61,190 bases of DNA from Candidatus Aminicenantota bacterium (GCA_026393835.1 JAPKZK010000129.1:1-61190); one strand, 5' to 3'; shown: positions 18,953 to 27,909, numbered from the stretch's first letter. Notes: generated by a model not told the origin, from the letters alone. Made by a program: numbers and translations.

Positions 18953-19225
18953 AAGATATTTCGAGGCCCTGGGGAGATTTTCTTTGCCTCGTCGAAGATT
19001 TTCCTTGCTCCTGGTAAGATTTTTTAAGGCTCCGGGAAGATTTTTCTTACCTCCCGGAAGATTTGTTTAAGCTCCGGGAAGATTTTCCTCGCTCCTGACA
19101 AGATTTTTCGAAGCTCCGGCAAGATTATTCTTGCCTCCGGGAAGTTATTTTGAGGCCCAGGGAAGTTTCCCCATAACTCCTGGGAGTTTCCCCGGAAGTC
19201 CTGAAAATTCCCACATGCATCTGGG
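18953..19225. repeat. 21-bp tandem array A, 13 units
   Basis: Units start at 18953 and recur every 21 bp (18974, 18995, 19016 ... 19205) with no indel. Most begin AAGATTTT and end in CTCC(G/T)G(G/C). The core GGAAGATTTTCC is a short inverted repeat. Units drift strongly; several contain TAA in any frame, so it is not coding. The array ends next to GGGGACAGGTAGATTTCG (19237-19254). Confidence 0.85.
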
Positions 19226-19329
19226 GCAAAGGGGCAGGGGACAGGTAGATTTCGTCCTCTTCATTTATTCTTGACCCCTTGATCGGGCGACCACGGGGGG
19301 GCGCCCCTACTGGTCTGATTTTCGAGTTC

Positions 19330-19716
19330 TTAAAATGATTCAAAAGAGAGTATATCTACTTCCTTGACCAGTCTCAATTGTTTGTCGGCAGTAATGAGAG
19401 TGCTGTGATTGGATATGGCTGTTGAAATAACAATGGCATCTGGGAGTTTTATTTTATATTGCTTCCTGATATTTATTGTATTTTGCAGTAAGCTTTCATT
19501 TCTATTGGCTAAATCAATTACATCAACCCGGTGGAGGAATGCAGCAAATAACATAGCATCGGCATCGGAAAGCCCCCTGAAGGCCCGGAATTCAATTTTG
19601 GATATGATTGAAATTCCAATCCAATCAGCGTATTCCAGTATTTTAAGCAGCTCTAAATTTCCCTTTAGCAGTGAAATAATGGCGTTGGTGTCCAGGATAT
19701 AGCGTTTACCATTCAT
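19330..19716 (-). CDS. VapC-like PIN-domain toxin
   Basis: 128 residues from the ATG at 19716. The N-terminus GKRYILDTNAIISLLKGN carries the first PIN aspartate. Later come ISKIEFRAFRGLS (acidic residue on helix 3), KLPDAIVISTAI (third aspartate) and LITADKQL. The order, spacing and size are those of VapC ribonuclease toxins. Its start overlaps the antitoxin gene by 11 bases. The longer frame (to 19821) overlaps the antitoxin extensively and is rejected. VapC family toxins cut tRNA or rRNA; the target here is unknown. Confidence 0.88.
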   Translation of the reverse strand: MNGKRYILDTNAIISLLKGNLELLKILEYADWIGISIISKIEFRAFRGLSDADAMLFAAFLHRVDVIDLANRNESLLQNTINIRKQYKIKLPDAIVISTAISNHSTLITADKQLRLVKEVDILSFESF

Positions 19717-19915
19717 CTCGAATTGCCCTTTGTTCAGCCACAGGATCGCCGTCCCATTCCAATTTTCCCGCCAGGTCTGAGAACTGGTATTTTTGCGGAC
19801 TCTCTTCTTCATCATCGTCAAGGAAGGTAACGATTACCGGAATTTCCCTGTCGCTGTCTAAAGTTTGGTCCAGCGTAATTTGACCATGGTTATAAACACC
19901 TTTTAAAGATATCAT
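19706..19915 (-). CDS. VapB-like antitoxin
   Basis: 69 residues, starting MISLKGVYNHGQITLDQ and continuing IPVIVTFLDDDEEE. This N-terminal beta-rich module is the standard start of one class of VapB-type antitoxins; the acidic C-terminus (LEWDGDPVAEQRAIRDEW) would be the toxin-binding part. It precedes the PIN toxin with an 11-base overlap, the usual gene order. Such pairs are autoregulated, but I see no clear operator palindrome upstream. Confidence 0.82.
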   Translation of the reverse strand: MISLKGVYNHGQITLDQTLDSDREIPVIVTFLDDDEEESPQKYQFSDLAGKLEWDGDPVAEQRAIRDEW

Positions 19916-20010
19916 CGCGTCACTCCTACCGGTATATTAATACTGTTATCAAAATTTGTCAATAGAACAATAAAAAAATCCAGCCCGAAGGGGCCGCCCC
20001 TACTAACTCC

Positions 20011-20120
20011 TGAATCTTCTTTTCTTCATCATTCATCATTCATCATTCCATCTTTTCTCTAACTCCTAAACGTTCCCCCACGCCTCTTGGACACAGGGAC
20101 ATTGGGACTGGTAGATTTCG
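20011..20120. repeat. Flanking repeat, left copy
   Basis: This stretch (TGAATCTTCTTTTCTTCATC, TCATCATTCATCATTCC, CTAACTCC, TTCCCCCAC, then GGTAGATTTCG) recurs in the same order at 20854-20956. The two copies bracket the degenerate 21-bp array 20315-20755. The last part also recurs at 19171-19254 after array A. Confidence 0.65.
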
Positions 20121-20314
20121 CCACAAGCGGGGGGAAGAGTTCCCCGATTAAATCACAACAATTGGAACAGTTTCTTTTTGGTTCTTTCTCACATCAAGTG
20201 GGTAAGCCCATTTTTGAATTTTCCGGCTTTTGCCCAGTGAATCCTTATGCCGCACCTTCCGGCATATACATTAAGCCCGCCTCTTTACATTTCATACCCA
20301 ATTGAGCTTATATT

Positions 20315-20755
20315 GATCCTTTGGGGGGCGAAATCACCTTTTTTTGCTGCCATTCCCCCTTTCGGAGCGACGGTCTCACCTCTTTAAAGGCCCTGTAACA
20401 ACTCTTTTTGATATTGTACCACCCCTTTTTACTATTACCTCACACCTTCGAGCGCCTGCATCACCTCTTCAAAAATTTACCAAAATTTTTTTTGGGGGTG
20501 GTATCAATCCCTTAAGGATCGATGCCGAGCCTTTGGGAATCAAATGAACCCCTGTTAGGATTGAGACCGGTCCTTTTAGATGTAAAATAAGAACCCCCGG
20601 AGGGTTGATATCATACCTTCGAGGAGTGCTATAATAGAAAAAAAGAGTGGTCCCGGCGCTTAAAGGATTCAATTAATATCCCGGGGGGTTGGTATAGGGG
20701 CTCGAGGCATTGATGCACCGGTAAAAAAAGGCGTTACCCATTCAAAGTGAGATAG
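20315..20755. repeat. Degenerate array with about 21-bp spacing (array A')
   Basis: Cores such as CCTTTCGG, CCTTAAGG, CCTTTGGG, CCTGTTAGG, CCTTCGAGG, GCTTAAAGG, CCCGGGG and CTCGAGG follow each other at about 21 bp (for example centres near 533, 555, 576, 620, 662, 683 and 704 of 20000), with one- or two-base slips. Each unit is a weak palindrome. It looks like an old, drifted version of the other 21-bp arrays. The wider gap 19916-21142 holds no gene I can support. Confidence 0.55.
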
Positions 20756-20853
20756 AACCTTCTTTTAAATATCCTGTATCAAACCCTACCATCACAATCG
20801 ATTCTCCCCGCTTCCAATTCCCTTCCTGCCGCTCTTCCCTTTTTCCCCTAACC

Positions 20854-20956
20854 CTGAATTTTCTTTTCTTCATCATTCATCATTCCATCTTTTCCCTAAC
20901 TCCTGGGAGTTCCCCCACGGCCATGTGAAACAGGGACGGGGGGCAGGTAGATTTCG
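20854..20956. repeat. Flanking repeat, right copy
   Basis: Direct repeat of 20011-20120 with the same order of motifs; it contains ACTCCTGGGAGTTCCCCCAC, which also resembles the last units of array A, and ends in GGGCAGGTAGATTTCG. Confidence 0.65.
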
Positions 20957-21029
20957 ATTAGGACCGGATCGATTCATTTTAAAACAGGAAACCATTTCCT
21001 CAGTCCACAGGGACTATCTAGCTTGAGCC

Positions 21030-21127
21030 TATCCGAAAACTCATGGATGCTTTGAAATTTAAAATTGTAGGGAACAGGCATTGCCTGTTCCCTACCAATT
21101 TACGCCCCGTGCATACCTTTTCGGATA
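21030..21127. repeat. 98-bp nested palindrome, MITE-like
   Basis: Terminal inverted repeats TATCCGAAAA (21030-21039) and TTTTCGGATA (21118-21127) enclose a 29-bp palindrome at 21067-21095 with 14-bp arms GTAGGGAACAGGCA / TGCCTGTTCCCTAC. It lies 15 bases after the end of the channel-like gene, so it could also act as its terminator hairpin. Confidence 0.7.
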
Positions 21128-21142
21128 ACCTCTAGATTGTTG

Positions 21143-22321
21143 CTAAATTCTTTCAGGTGTTTCCGCATCTTTTTTATTGTTGCTTCCAGGCAAGGAAGTC
21201 CTCCTGGCAAAGGGAAAGAGAATGATACTGAGTAACGTTCCAAGGGCAAAATATCCAATTATGATTTCGAATATTATAAATACTTCTGTTAGGCAATCGG
21301 GAGCAGCCCCCCCCTCCATCTCATAATATATTCCAAAATTTGAGAAAATTTTGAAACTTAAATAAAAATAATTGACTGTCTGATCCACTGCCAGATTTGG
21401 CCAGTATGCTGAGTAGAGACAAGAAAAAAAATAGACTACGAGAAAACTTGAAGCACAAAGAGCGCCGAAGGAATTAAAGTAATTGCTAATGATAAAAATA
21501 AGTCGGAAAAAAAATGGATGCTTGTTTTTAAAATTATTCATAAAATCGAAATCCTGGATATACCACATTAACTGATAGTCTCCTGAAAAATCGGCATTCT
21601 TATAATTCTCATATTGAATACCCTGAAAACTAGTCAATGAAAACCAATCCGCAATAAGACTTCCTACTTTCGACTTATAAAAAAATTTCTTAATGGAATG
21701 ACCGATCTTCCTCATTTTTTCTTTTGTTTTTATTTTTATATCTATGCGCCTGTTTTTCAAAATAGAAAAAAACGAGAAGTAAATTAGGATTAAATGCAGC
21801 AATAAAGCATCAAGCCAATCAAAGAAAAACCATCTTCTTTTAAATTTTATATTATGAAAACGACATTCACCGAAATCTGGTTCTAAAAACTCTGATCCTC
21901 GAATGTCTAATTTTTTTAGCATTACATTTTCCATAATTGTTAGATTCCTTAGATTGCAGTGTTTAAGTTTCGAATCTATAAAATCTGTATTATCGATGCA
22001 CATATCATTGAACTCACAACAAAGGAATTCAGTATCCTGAATTGTAGAGCTATTTATAATGTTGTTTTTTGCAAATTCTATTATTTTATCACGGGCTTTA
22101 CCCTGAATTTTTTTGGGATCCCGTGAAATTATCAGGCCGGGTATAACCACATTTTTAAAAATGGATTTATAAATATCACAGCCAATAAAATGCAAATTTG
22201 GAAAATATGAATTTTCGACCTGAACTTCATTAATTTTGCAATTAATGAATATCACTTTGGAATTTATGTAATCATCCAGGTTATTAACTTTTCTATTTTC
22301 AACAACTTTGAAATCTTCCAT
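21143..22321 (-). CDS. Pentapeptide-repeat-like protein with ion-channel-like membrane domain
   Basis: 392 residues. The N-terminal 160 residues are a degenerate pentapeptide-repeat solenoid (FINCKI, FIGCDIY, CCEFNDMCIDNTDFIDSKLKHC, LKKLDIRGSEF). A hydrophobic hairpin near 180 (LLHLILIYFSFF) and a basic segment follow. The C-terminal 130 residues have helices (ALCASSFLVVYFFSCL), a re-entrant-like NYFYLSFKIFSNFGIYYE and IFEIIIGYFALGTLLSIILF then ARR. This matches two-TM K-channel-like domains, but the TxGYG filter is replaced by SNFGIY. It is the last gene of the operon with the 1394-aa NTPase; GGAGG precedes the ATG. A membrane effector role is inferred. Codon use is AT-rich, suggesting transfer. 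Confidence 0.7.
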   Translation of the reverse strand: MEDFKVVENRKVNNLDDYINSKVIFINCKINEVQVENSYFPNLHFIGCDIYKSIFKNVVIPGLIISRDPKKIQGKARDKIIEFAKNNIINSSTIQDTEFLCCEFNDMCIDNTDFIDSKLKHCNLRNLTIMENVMLKKLDIRGSEFLEPDFGECRFHNIKFKRRWFFFDWLDALLLHLILIYFSFFSILKNRRIDIKIKTKEKMRKIGHSIKKFFYKSKVGSLIADWFSLTSFQGIQYENYKNADFSGDYQLMWYIQDFDFMNNFKNKHPFFFRLIFIISNYFNSFGALCASSFLVVYFFSCLYSAYWPNLAVDQTVNYFYLSFKIFSNFGIYYEMEGGAAPDCLTEVFIIFEIIIGYFALGTLLSIILFPFARRTSLPGSNNKKDAETPERI

Positions 22322-22347
22322 TTTTATTGCCTCCTCTAATCTTAGAT

Positions 22348-22875
22348 TTATTGGTAAGAAAAAAACTCGACAAATCGTTCATTTAGGTCTGAGAGTGGGT
22401 GAAGGCTCCATTTGTGCAATTCCTGATTGCTGATCAGTAGTAATCCAAGAAGAAATGAATCTCTAAACTGGATGAATTTCCGAATAGAGCGGAGCAGGTC
22501 CTTCTCTTTCTCGATATTTGGTGATGTAAATTGATAAAATATGATGAGGGCCGGATCTTCCAGTCGGTCGTTTAAGTGATGCAGTAATCCGTCGATGGTA
22601 TTGGCTTCATGTAGCCAGTGGGGGAATTGTTTTTCCGACATCTTCTCGTTGATGAGTTCTTTGAGATACCCGGCCTCTTCCTTTTCGTCTTTACCTCTAA
22701 TGTCTTTAATATCAATGGCAATACAGTATTTAGGGTAATCCATTTTACCGATTCTCTCCATGAGATTGGTAATGGTTCCCGGATCCAATGTATTGCCGCC
22801 AGCATGCAGGTTGACATAACGGCGAACAGTAATGCGGTTCATCAATTTTGTTAATTTCATTTCTTCCATATTCAT
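22348..22875 (-). CDS. Small soluble protein of unknown function, middle gene of the NTPase operon
   Basis: 175 residues from the ATG at 22875; AGGAGG sits 4 bases before it (10 bases before the next ATG, 22869, which is an equal alternative). The sequence has VRRYVNLHAGG, KYCIAIDIKDIRG, PALIIFYQFTSPN and LGLLLISNQELHKW, that is alternating beta strands and helices, reminiscent of a P-loop-like alpha/beta fold without a Walker motif. I recognise no family. It begins 21 bases after the NTPase stop and ends 26 bases before the channel-like gene, so it belongs to that transcription unit and may be an adaptor. Confidence 0.7.
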   Translation of the reverse strand: MNMEEMKLTKLMNRITVRRYVNLHAGGNTLDPGTITNLMERIGKMDYPKYCIAIDIKDIRGKDEKEEAGYLKELINEKMSEKQFPHWLHEANTIDGLLHHLNDRLEDPALIIFYQFTSPNIEKEKDLLRSIRKFIQFRDSFLLGLLLISNQELHKWSLHPLSDLNERFVEFFSYQ

Positions 22876-22896
22876 CAAACCTCCTACTTTGCCATT

Positions 22897-25800
22897 TTAT
22901 TTTTTCTTTTTGATTGTATCCATGATCTCGGTTCTACAATTTTCCAGGCCTCCGCGAGTGACTGTCAAAAGTCGGGGGAATATTTTAACGGCAAATTGGT
23001 ATTTGAATTCCAGGAAATGCTCTTTCCGGACATCGAAAATGTCGGACTCTTTTAACTTTATTTCTCCTACTTTTTCACCGATTATTTCCCAGACTTTATC
23101 ATCGATTTTTTCCCTGGCTTCTTGAATCCCCTGCCTTACTTGTTCCTCTCGGCTTTTATCATCTTTCATGATTATATCGGGATCATCCACATATCTGAAT
23201 ATTCCATGCATACACAACCGGGTAATGACAGCATGCATTTGATCCGGGGGCATGTTTACCCCATAACATTTCAATTCATTGCGAATGTCGTTTAAAGAAA
23301 AAAACTCTTTCCTTTTCTCCAGGTGGAACAGCAATGCCGCAAGGGTTGTTATTTTATAGATACCCGGGATAAACTCCTTTTTATCCAGCAGTATGATGGA
23401 TTCATAGGGTCTCAAACATAGTTTTCTAAAATCGTCATGGAAGAGGGCTTGGTCTACATTTTTTCTTTCGATTATGGCCAATTTCTCACTTTTTTGTTCT
23501 AGTATTTTCAATAGTATATGACATGCGTTTTGCAGCAGCCAGGGATGACCGGAACACTGATTCACCAGGTAGTAGGCATCCTCCTCCTTATTTTGCCAGT
23601 TGACAAAAATATTTTCCATCGGGCGGGTTACCAACTCCAGAGCTCTATTGATATCGAGGGAATTCAAAGGCAGAAATACCATAAAATTGTAGAGCCGGGA
23701 CCGGGGATTCTTCATCTGGTTAAACATCTCCTCGAAACCCAATAATACGAAACGAGCTGCAGTGTCCTTACTACTCTTCAGCGGCTCACTGCAAAGGATG
23801 TTGAAGGTTCTAAATATCTTTTCGCTGTGTTTGACATCGTAAGCGATCAATTGGTCTACCTCATCCAGGAGAAACAAATACTTGACTTTCTTGTTTTCAG
23901 CCTCCCGAGTGATAATTTTTTTGAACTTCTCTATATCGGCAATTTCTCGAAACGGGATATCCATTTTTTCAGCTAAGGTGGAGAGAAATTTTTCTTCACT
24001 GTCGATCCTGCCGCAGTCCAGGGCAAAGACCCGCCAATTTTCCAATCCTTTGAGATCTCGATATAGTTTAAGCATTAAAGAGGTTTTGCCGATGGTGCGG
24101 GTGCCGAAGATACCGATATTTTCCGGTAAGCCCCGTACCAGTGCAATCTCGATATCGCGGCCGTAAAATAAATCTTCCACCGGACCGGAGGAGATATAAG
24201 GAGAGCGTTCGCTAATCCGTAACTGCTGGAAGAGAATCTCCCGTGTCTTCTCCTGGGGGCTGCCGGCCAGCAGCACTTCATTCATCTCCTGGGAATCGAT
24301 GATGGAAACTCGTTCCAGTCCACTCATATCTTCCTTCAATCCCTTCGAAGAGGTTCCCATGAAGGAAAAAAGCATGATATAGAATCTGGCTGCTGCAGCG
24401 CCCTCTCTCTCATTGATTTTTTTTAATCTTCGTATATATTCCTGAAGTGAACCATGCAGTGAAGAAAAAAATTGCCCGGTTTTCCCTTTTATCCAGGGAT
24501 TAAGAGGAATTACCACAAAAGTCACTAAAGGTATCTTTAAGGCAATACGAGCTTCCGGGCTCATCCTGCGGATATAAAATTGCGAATTATATTTATCCCT
24601 CAACTCATTAAATAATAAATCGTTTGCGTTTTCTTCATCCTCAATTTTGATACCCAGGAGATCCCGGTATACTTTGATTATCTCATGCGCATTTTCTAAA
24701 CTGGGCTTAACACTGAACTGGTAGAGAGCAAAAAGCTCATTTATCCAGGGAATGTACCGGGAAGCCAGGTAAAACAATCGTGGCTTCCCCTGTATTTCCA
24801 CCGAGAAGCTGACTTCGTCATACTCTACTTTTAATGCGCTGCTGTAATTTTTGAACTCTTCTAATATATCTTTAAATTGCTCCGGTTTTACAAATTCAGC
24901 TAAAAGGGGATAATCGTCGTATAATTTTTTAAGAAAGACCTTTTTTGAAACTAAATCTTTATAGAGCAGGGTAGCTAAAATTAAACAGGCATTAGGACTG
25001 AGACCTTTGAAATAGGCAAAAATAATCTCCTTATGCTTCAGGGAAATCCGGTCCGAACAGGTTTCGATATTGGATTCCTGCGGGTCCCATTCCTGGTAAA
25101 GCCGGATCAGGTGAGGAAAACCACCGGTATAATTGTAAACTTCTTCCACCTGCTGCTTACTTAATGTACCGATCATGCTGATAGCATTTTTTGCTTCTTC
25201 TTCAAAAAATGGCTGCAAGTCAATGTTTTGTATTGATCTACGCCCCGCAATAGGATTTATTTCCTTGAAGTACCGATCGTTTTCTTTTTGATTATTTTTA
25301 CTATATGTCACTATTAATCGGACATTTTGAAGGACATTCATTTCTTTGAACAATTGGTTGAATTTTTCAGTATCCAGGGCATCTGTAAATTTTGGTGGTA
25401 CAAAATTATCCAGGCAAAATACGCAGTGGTCTTTCCTGCCGCGGACTTTTTTAATTATTTCACGAAGCCATTGAAAACCTGAAAGTTCTATCCTCCCTTC
25501 CCGTGGTATCCCATGCTGAGACAGGCACGCTTTATAAAACTTTTCCGCAAGGGCATTATAGCTGGAGGATTCTTGATTCATTTGTTCCATATCGATATAA
25601 CAGCACCTGGAAGTCGCCGACAGGAAATCGTTCAAAATATACAATAGAGACGTCTTTCCACTTTTGGGCGCCCCGGTAATGAAAAAATGCGTCTGGGGAC
25701 TTTTTATGATTTCTTCAAGAACACGATTCCTACCATAAAAGTCTATCCAATCACGAACTGGTGCCGTGGGATCTTTGGGAAGCGCCCCTTCAGTCACTGT

Positions 25801-27081
25801 TATATTATGCATTTTCAACTCATGAATCATTTTTGGGGTATCGGGCAATATAAATAGCTTAACAGTCCCTACTTCTTTTTTGCAGTATATCCGATTTCCC
25901 AGCTTAAACAATGAATCATATCGATCGTCTAAGTTAATTTGCCAGAGAACGCTGCCGTCCCGGATGTCATGGCCCATTAGCCGGCTGTTGTCCTGTAATA
26001 TAGCCAGCACATCATCATTCAAAATTACGATTTGATGGATTGGGCTGTTGTTTTTTATCGGCTCTATAATGGATGTTCCTTCCAATGTTGTGATCGTCCA
26101 TTCATTTTTACCTGCCGCCGCGGCATATTTTCCATGACTGCTTATACTCGTTATAAATGTGGAAAAACGCTCAAGCGATTTTCGAACTCCCTTTTTTTCG
26201 AAATCTTGAATAATGCGCACATGACCGTCGGCAATCCCGATCCAGTAATAACCTTCGATCTCCTTAAAGCAGGTTATTTTCCCTTCGGTGGTCAGCCATG
26301 GTTCCCAACCCTGGCCCGATCGATGGTAAAGAATCGATTGATCACCCACCAGCAGGAGATGACCCTGGAAGTAGGAGAGACGATTAAAGTTGGCATATTT
26401 TCCCGGGACCTCTATTTTAGCCCCCGGATCAAGGCTTTTTCGATCATTGGCCAGGGGAATAATCCAGCGCTGAAGAGTGTTTTTATCTTTCATCAATACC
26501 CGGATAATGCCCATGTAACCGGTTTCATTGCCACTGCTCCCGGGATGAAACTCTGGGTAATTCGTAGGGGTTAGAACATCGATGATCTGCTGATCCTGTG
26601 GGACGTCTACCTGGTGAATCATATTTAGGTCTAAATCAAGAAGCCTTATCGAATTTTCATTGAATTGCAGGATTTTCGGTTCCTGTTCATCATAAATAGG
26701 GAGGAGGGAGCCTTTACCTGCGTCGATGGTATCGATGAAATCCAGGCCCTGGGCGATTAAGTTCGAGCATACCCGGGCCGCTTCCTTGTATTCTCCCTCA
26801 TCATAAAATATATTGTATTTCCGGATAAGGTCTTTCCTGGGGATGTACTCCGCCCAGATGGAATTCAAGGAAGCCAGGGTTTCGAATATGGTGCCGTGGA
26901 AGGGTTCTATTTCCGGTTCCAGTGCCAGCTTTAACAATTCCAGTTTATACTCCCCACGTTTTTCAACATCGGCATTGCGAAATGCGTCTTTTAGAGACGG
27001 AAGCAGCTTATCTCTGTCGCTTGATAGGATAATATTTTTGAGTTCATTGTAAATATTTATTTTTTCGTTGTTTTGAGTCAC
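22897..27081 (-). CDS. Giant double-NTPase with beta-propeller-like N-terminus
   Basis: 1394 residues from a GTG with GGGAGG 8 bases upstream. Residues about 130-430 have repeated short strands of the WD40/PQQ type (YYWIGIADGHVRIIQD, RLMGHDIRDGSVLWQINL). The first P-loop is FITGAPKSGKTSLL at about 470 with CVFCLDNF as Walker B. A middle region ends in SERSPYISSGPVEDLFYGRD, the usual lead-in to a second NTPase. The second P-loop is GIFGTRTIGKTSLML at about 995 with YLFLLDEVDQL as Walker B. A winged-helix-like C-terminus follows (FSLNDIRNELKCYG). It heads a three-gene operon with a small protein and a membrane protein. The layout suits a sensor/switch of the STAND type. Function is inferred. 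Confidence 0.8.
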   Translation of the reverse strand: MTQNNEKINIYNELKNIILSSDRDKLLPSLKDAFRNADVEKRGEYKLELLKLALEPEIEPFHGTIFETLASLNSIWAEYIPRKDLIRKYNIFYDEGEYKEAARVCSNLIAQGLDFIDTIDAGKGSLLPIYDEQEPKILQFNENSIRLLDLDLNMIHQVDVPQDQQIIDVLTPTNYPEFHPGSSGNETGYMGIIRVLMKDKNTLQRWIIPLANDRKSLDPGAKIEVPGKYANFNRLSYFQGHLLLVGDQSILYHRSGQGWEPWLTTEGKITCFKEIEGYYWIGIADGHVRIIQDFEKKGVRKSLERFSTFITSISSHGKYAAAAGKNEWTITTLEGTSIIEPIKNNSPIHQIVILNDDVLAILQDNSRLMGHDIRDGSVLWQINLDDRYDSLFKLGNRIYCKKEVGTVKLFILPDTPKMIHELKMHNITVTEGALPKDPTAPVRDWIDFYGRNRVLEEIIKSPQTHFFITGAPKSGKTSLLYILNDFLSATSRCCYIDMEQMNQESSSYNALAEKFYKACLSQHGIPREGRIELSGFQWLREIIKKVRGRKDHCVFCLDNFVPPKFTDALDTEKFNQLFKEMNVLQNVRLIVTYSKNNQKENDRYFKEINPIAGRRSIQNIDLQPFFEEEAKNAISMIGTLSKQQVEEVYNYTGGFPHLIRLYQEWDPQESNIETCSDRISLKHKEIIFAYFKGLSPNACLILATLLYKDLVSKKVFLKKLYDDYPLLAEFVKPEQFKDILEEFKNYSSALKVEYDEVSFSVEIQGKPRLFYLASRYIPWINELFALYQFSVKPSLENAHEIIKVYRDLLGIKIEDEENANDLLFNELRDKYNSQFYIRRMSPEARIALKIPLVTFVVIPLNPWIKGKTGQFFSSLHGSLQEYIRRLKKINEREGAAAARFYIMLFSFMGTSSKGLKEDMSGLERVSIIDSQEMNEVLLAGSPQEKTREILFQQLRISERSPYISSGPVEDLFYGRDIEIALVRGLPENIGIFGTRTIGKTSLMLKLYRDLKGLENWRVFALDCGRIDSEEKFLSTLAEKMDIPFREIADIEKFKKIITREAENKKVKYLFLLDEVDQLIAYDVKHSEKIFRTFNILCSEPLKSSKDTAARFVLLGFEEMFNQMKNPRSRLYNFMVFLPLNSLDINRALELVTRPMENIFVNWQNKEEDAYYLVNQCSGHPWLLQNACHILLKILEQKSEKLAIIERKNVDQALFHDDFRKLCLRPYESIILLDKKEFIPGIYKITTLAALLFHLEKRKEFFSLNDIRNELKCYGVNMPPDQMHAVITRLCMHGIFRYVDDPDIIMKDDKSREEQVRQGIQEAREKIDDKVWEIIGEKVGEIKLKESDIFDVRKEHFLEFKYQFAVKIFPRLLTVTRGGLENCRTEIMDTIKKKK

Positions 27082-27291
27082 GGTCTCTACCTCCCTCGGC
27101 TAAATAAATTTGTACAGCGCCAATCACTCCCTAATTTGGCCGTTTGTATTTGTTTTATTCTTCGGCTCAACCTTTCTCCTTCTTGCTATCTTTCCAACGA
27201 TTTCTTTAAGAACATTTCTTACCACATCAGCAATGAAAAGTCAAGAAACGGAAAGGATAATTATTCAGTTTTAGAGAAATTACAGGTTACC

Positions 27292-27543
27292 CGACCATTC
27301 GGTTCCTGGAAGTGACCAAACGAAAGTTGGCAGTGACCATTTGGTTTTTTACACTGACCAAACGAAAGTTGGAAACGACCATTTGGTTCTTTGCATTGAC
27401 CAAACGGAAGTTGGCGGTGACCATTTGGTTCTTTGCACTGACCAAACGAAAGTTGGCAGTGGCCAAACGGCTTTTTGCATCGATCAAACGAAAAATGGAA
27501 ACGACAAAACGGTTTTTGAAAACGATAAAACGGAATTTGGAAG
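27292..27543. repeat. 21-bp tandem array B, 12 units
   Basis: Exactly 12 units (27292, 27313, 27334 ... 27523), no indel. Units alternate between TGACCAAACGAAAGTTGG-type and TGACCATTTGGTTCTTTGC-type in the first two thirds, giving a 42-bp higher-order period, then become uniform and A-rich. The CCAAAC...GTTGG part is a short inverted repeat. The array stops at the left arm of the 75-bp palindrome at 27543. Confidence 0.9.
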
Positions 27544-27617
27544 TAGGGGTTTGATTTATCAAACCCAAATCCCGTTAAATTATCGATTAATAAGGGTTTG
27601 ATAAATCAAACCCCTAC
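27543..27617. repeat. 75-bp perfect inverted repeat (24-bp arms)
   Basis: Arms 27543-27566 and 27594-27617 are perfectly complementary over 24 bp, beginning GTAGGGGTTTGATTT and ending AAATCAAACCCCTAC, with a 27-base loop. Each arm is itself close to a palindrome around TTTGAT/ATCAAA. It abuts array B and shares GTAGGG...CCCTAC ends with the palindrome at 21067. Confidence 0.85.
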
Positions 27618-27691
27618 CGGCTACCGGCGACGGGCGGTGTTTTTTTTCGTGCCTGCCCCATTTTGTTCCCTCACCCAAAGGCCATGAAAAT

Positions 27692-27765
27692 AGCCACCAA
27701 GGCACGAAGACACAAAGGTACACCAAGAGGTTTATTATGAAAAAATTCTTGGTGCCTTGGTGGCT
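27692..27765. repeat. Inverted repeat of the GCCACCAAGGCAC motif
   Basis: AGCCACCAAGGCAC at 27692-27705 pairs with GTGCCTTGGTGGCT at 27752-27765. The loop holds ACGAAGACACAAAGGTACACC, part of a dispersed intergenic motif family with relatives near 44840. The rest of 27082-27893 holds no gene. Confidence 0.65.
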
Positions 27766-27893
27766 GTTTTTTCAGCAGTCAAAAAATTGACGTTTTTTCC
27801 CGCTCACCGGAAATGTTTTCCTGCTAAAAAATCCTTGCCAATACCCGACTATTAAAGATTCGAACTCTCCGGCCCTGCGGTTGATTTTCCCTT

Positions 27894-27909
27894 TGGCACA
27901 ATATTTGCT
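27894..27909 (+). promoter_or_regulatory. Sigma-54 promoter of the flagellar operon
   Basis: TGGCAC (27894-27899), five bases, TTGCT (27905-27909): an essentially perfect -24/-12 element. The flgB ATG is only 21 bases after it, so the leader is about 10 bases. It implies RpoN and an enhancer-binding activator controlling basal-body genes. Confidence 0.85.

Noticed and set aside
27287..27568. 93- and 80-codon ORFs over array B
   Set aside because: Repeat-derived and on both strands; no start signal.
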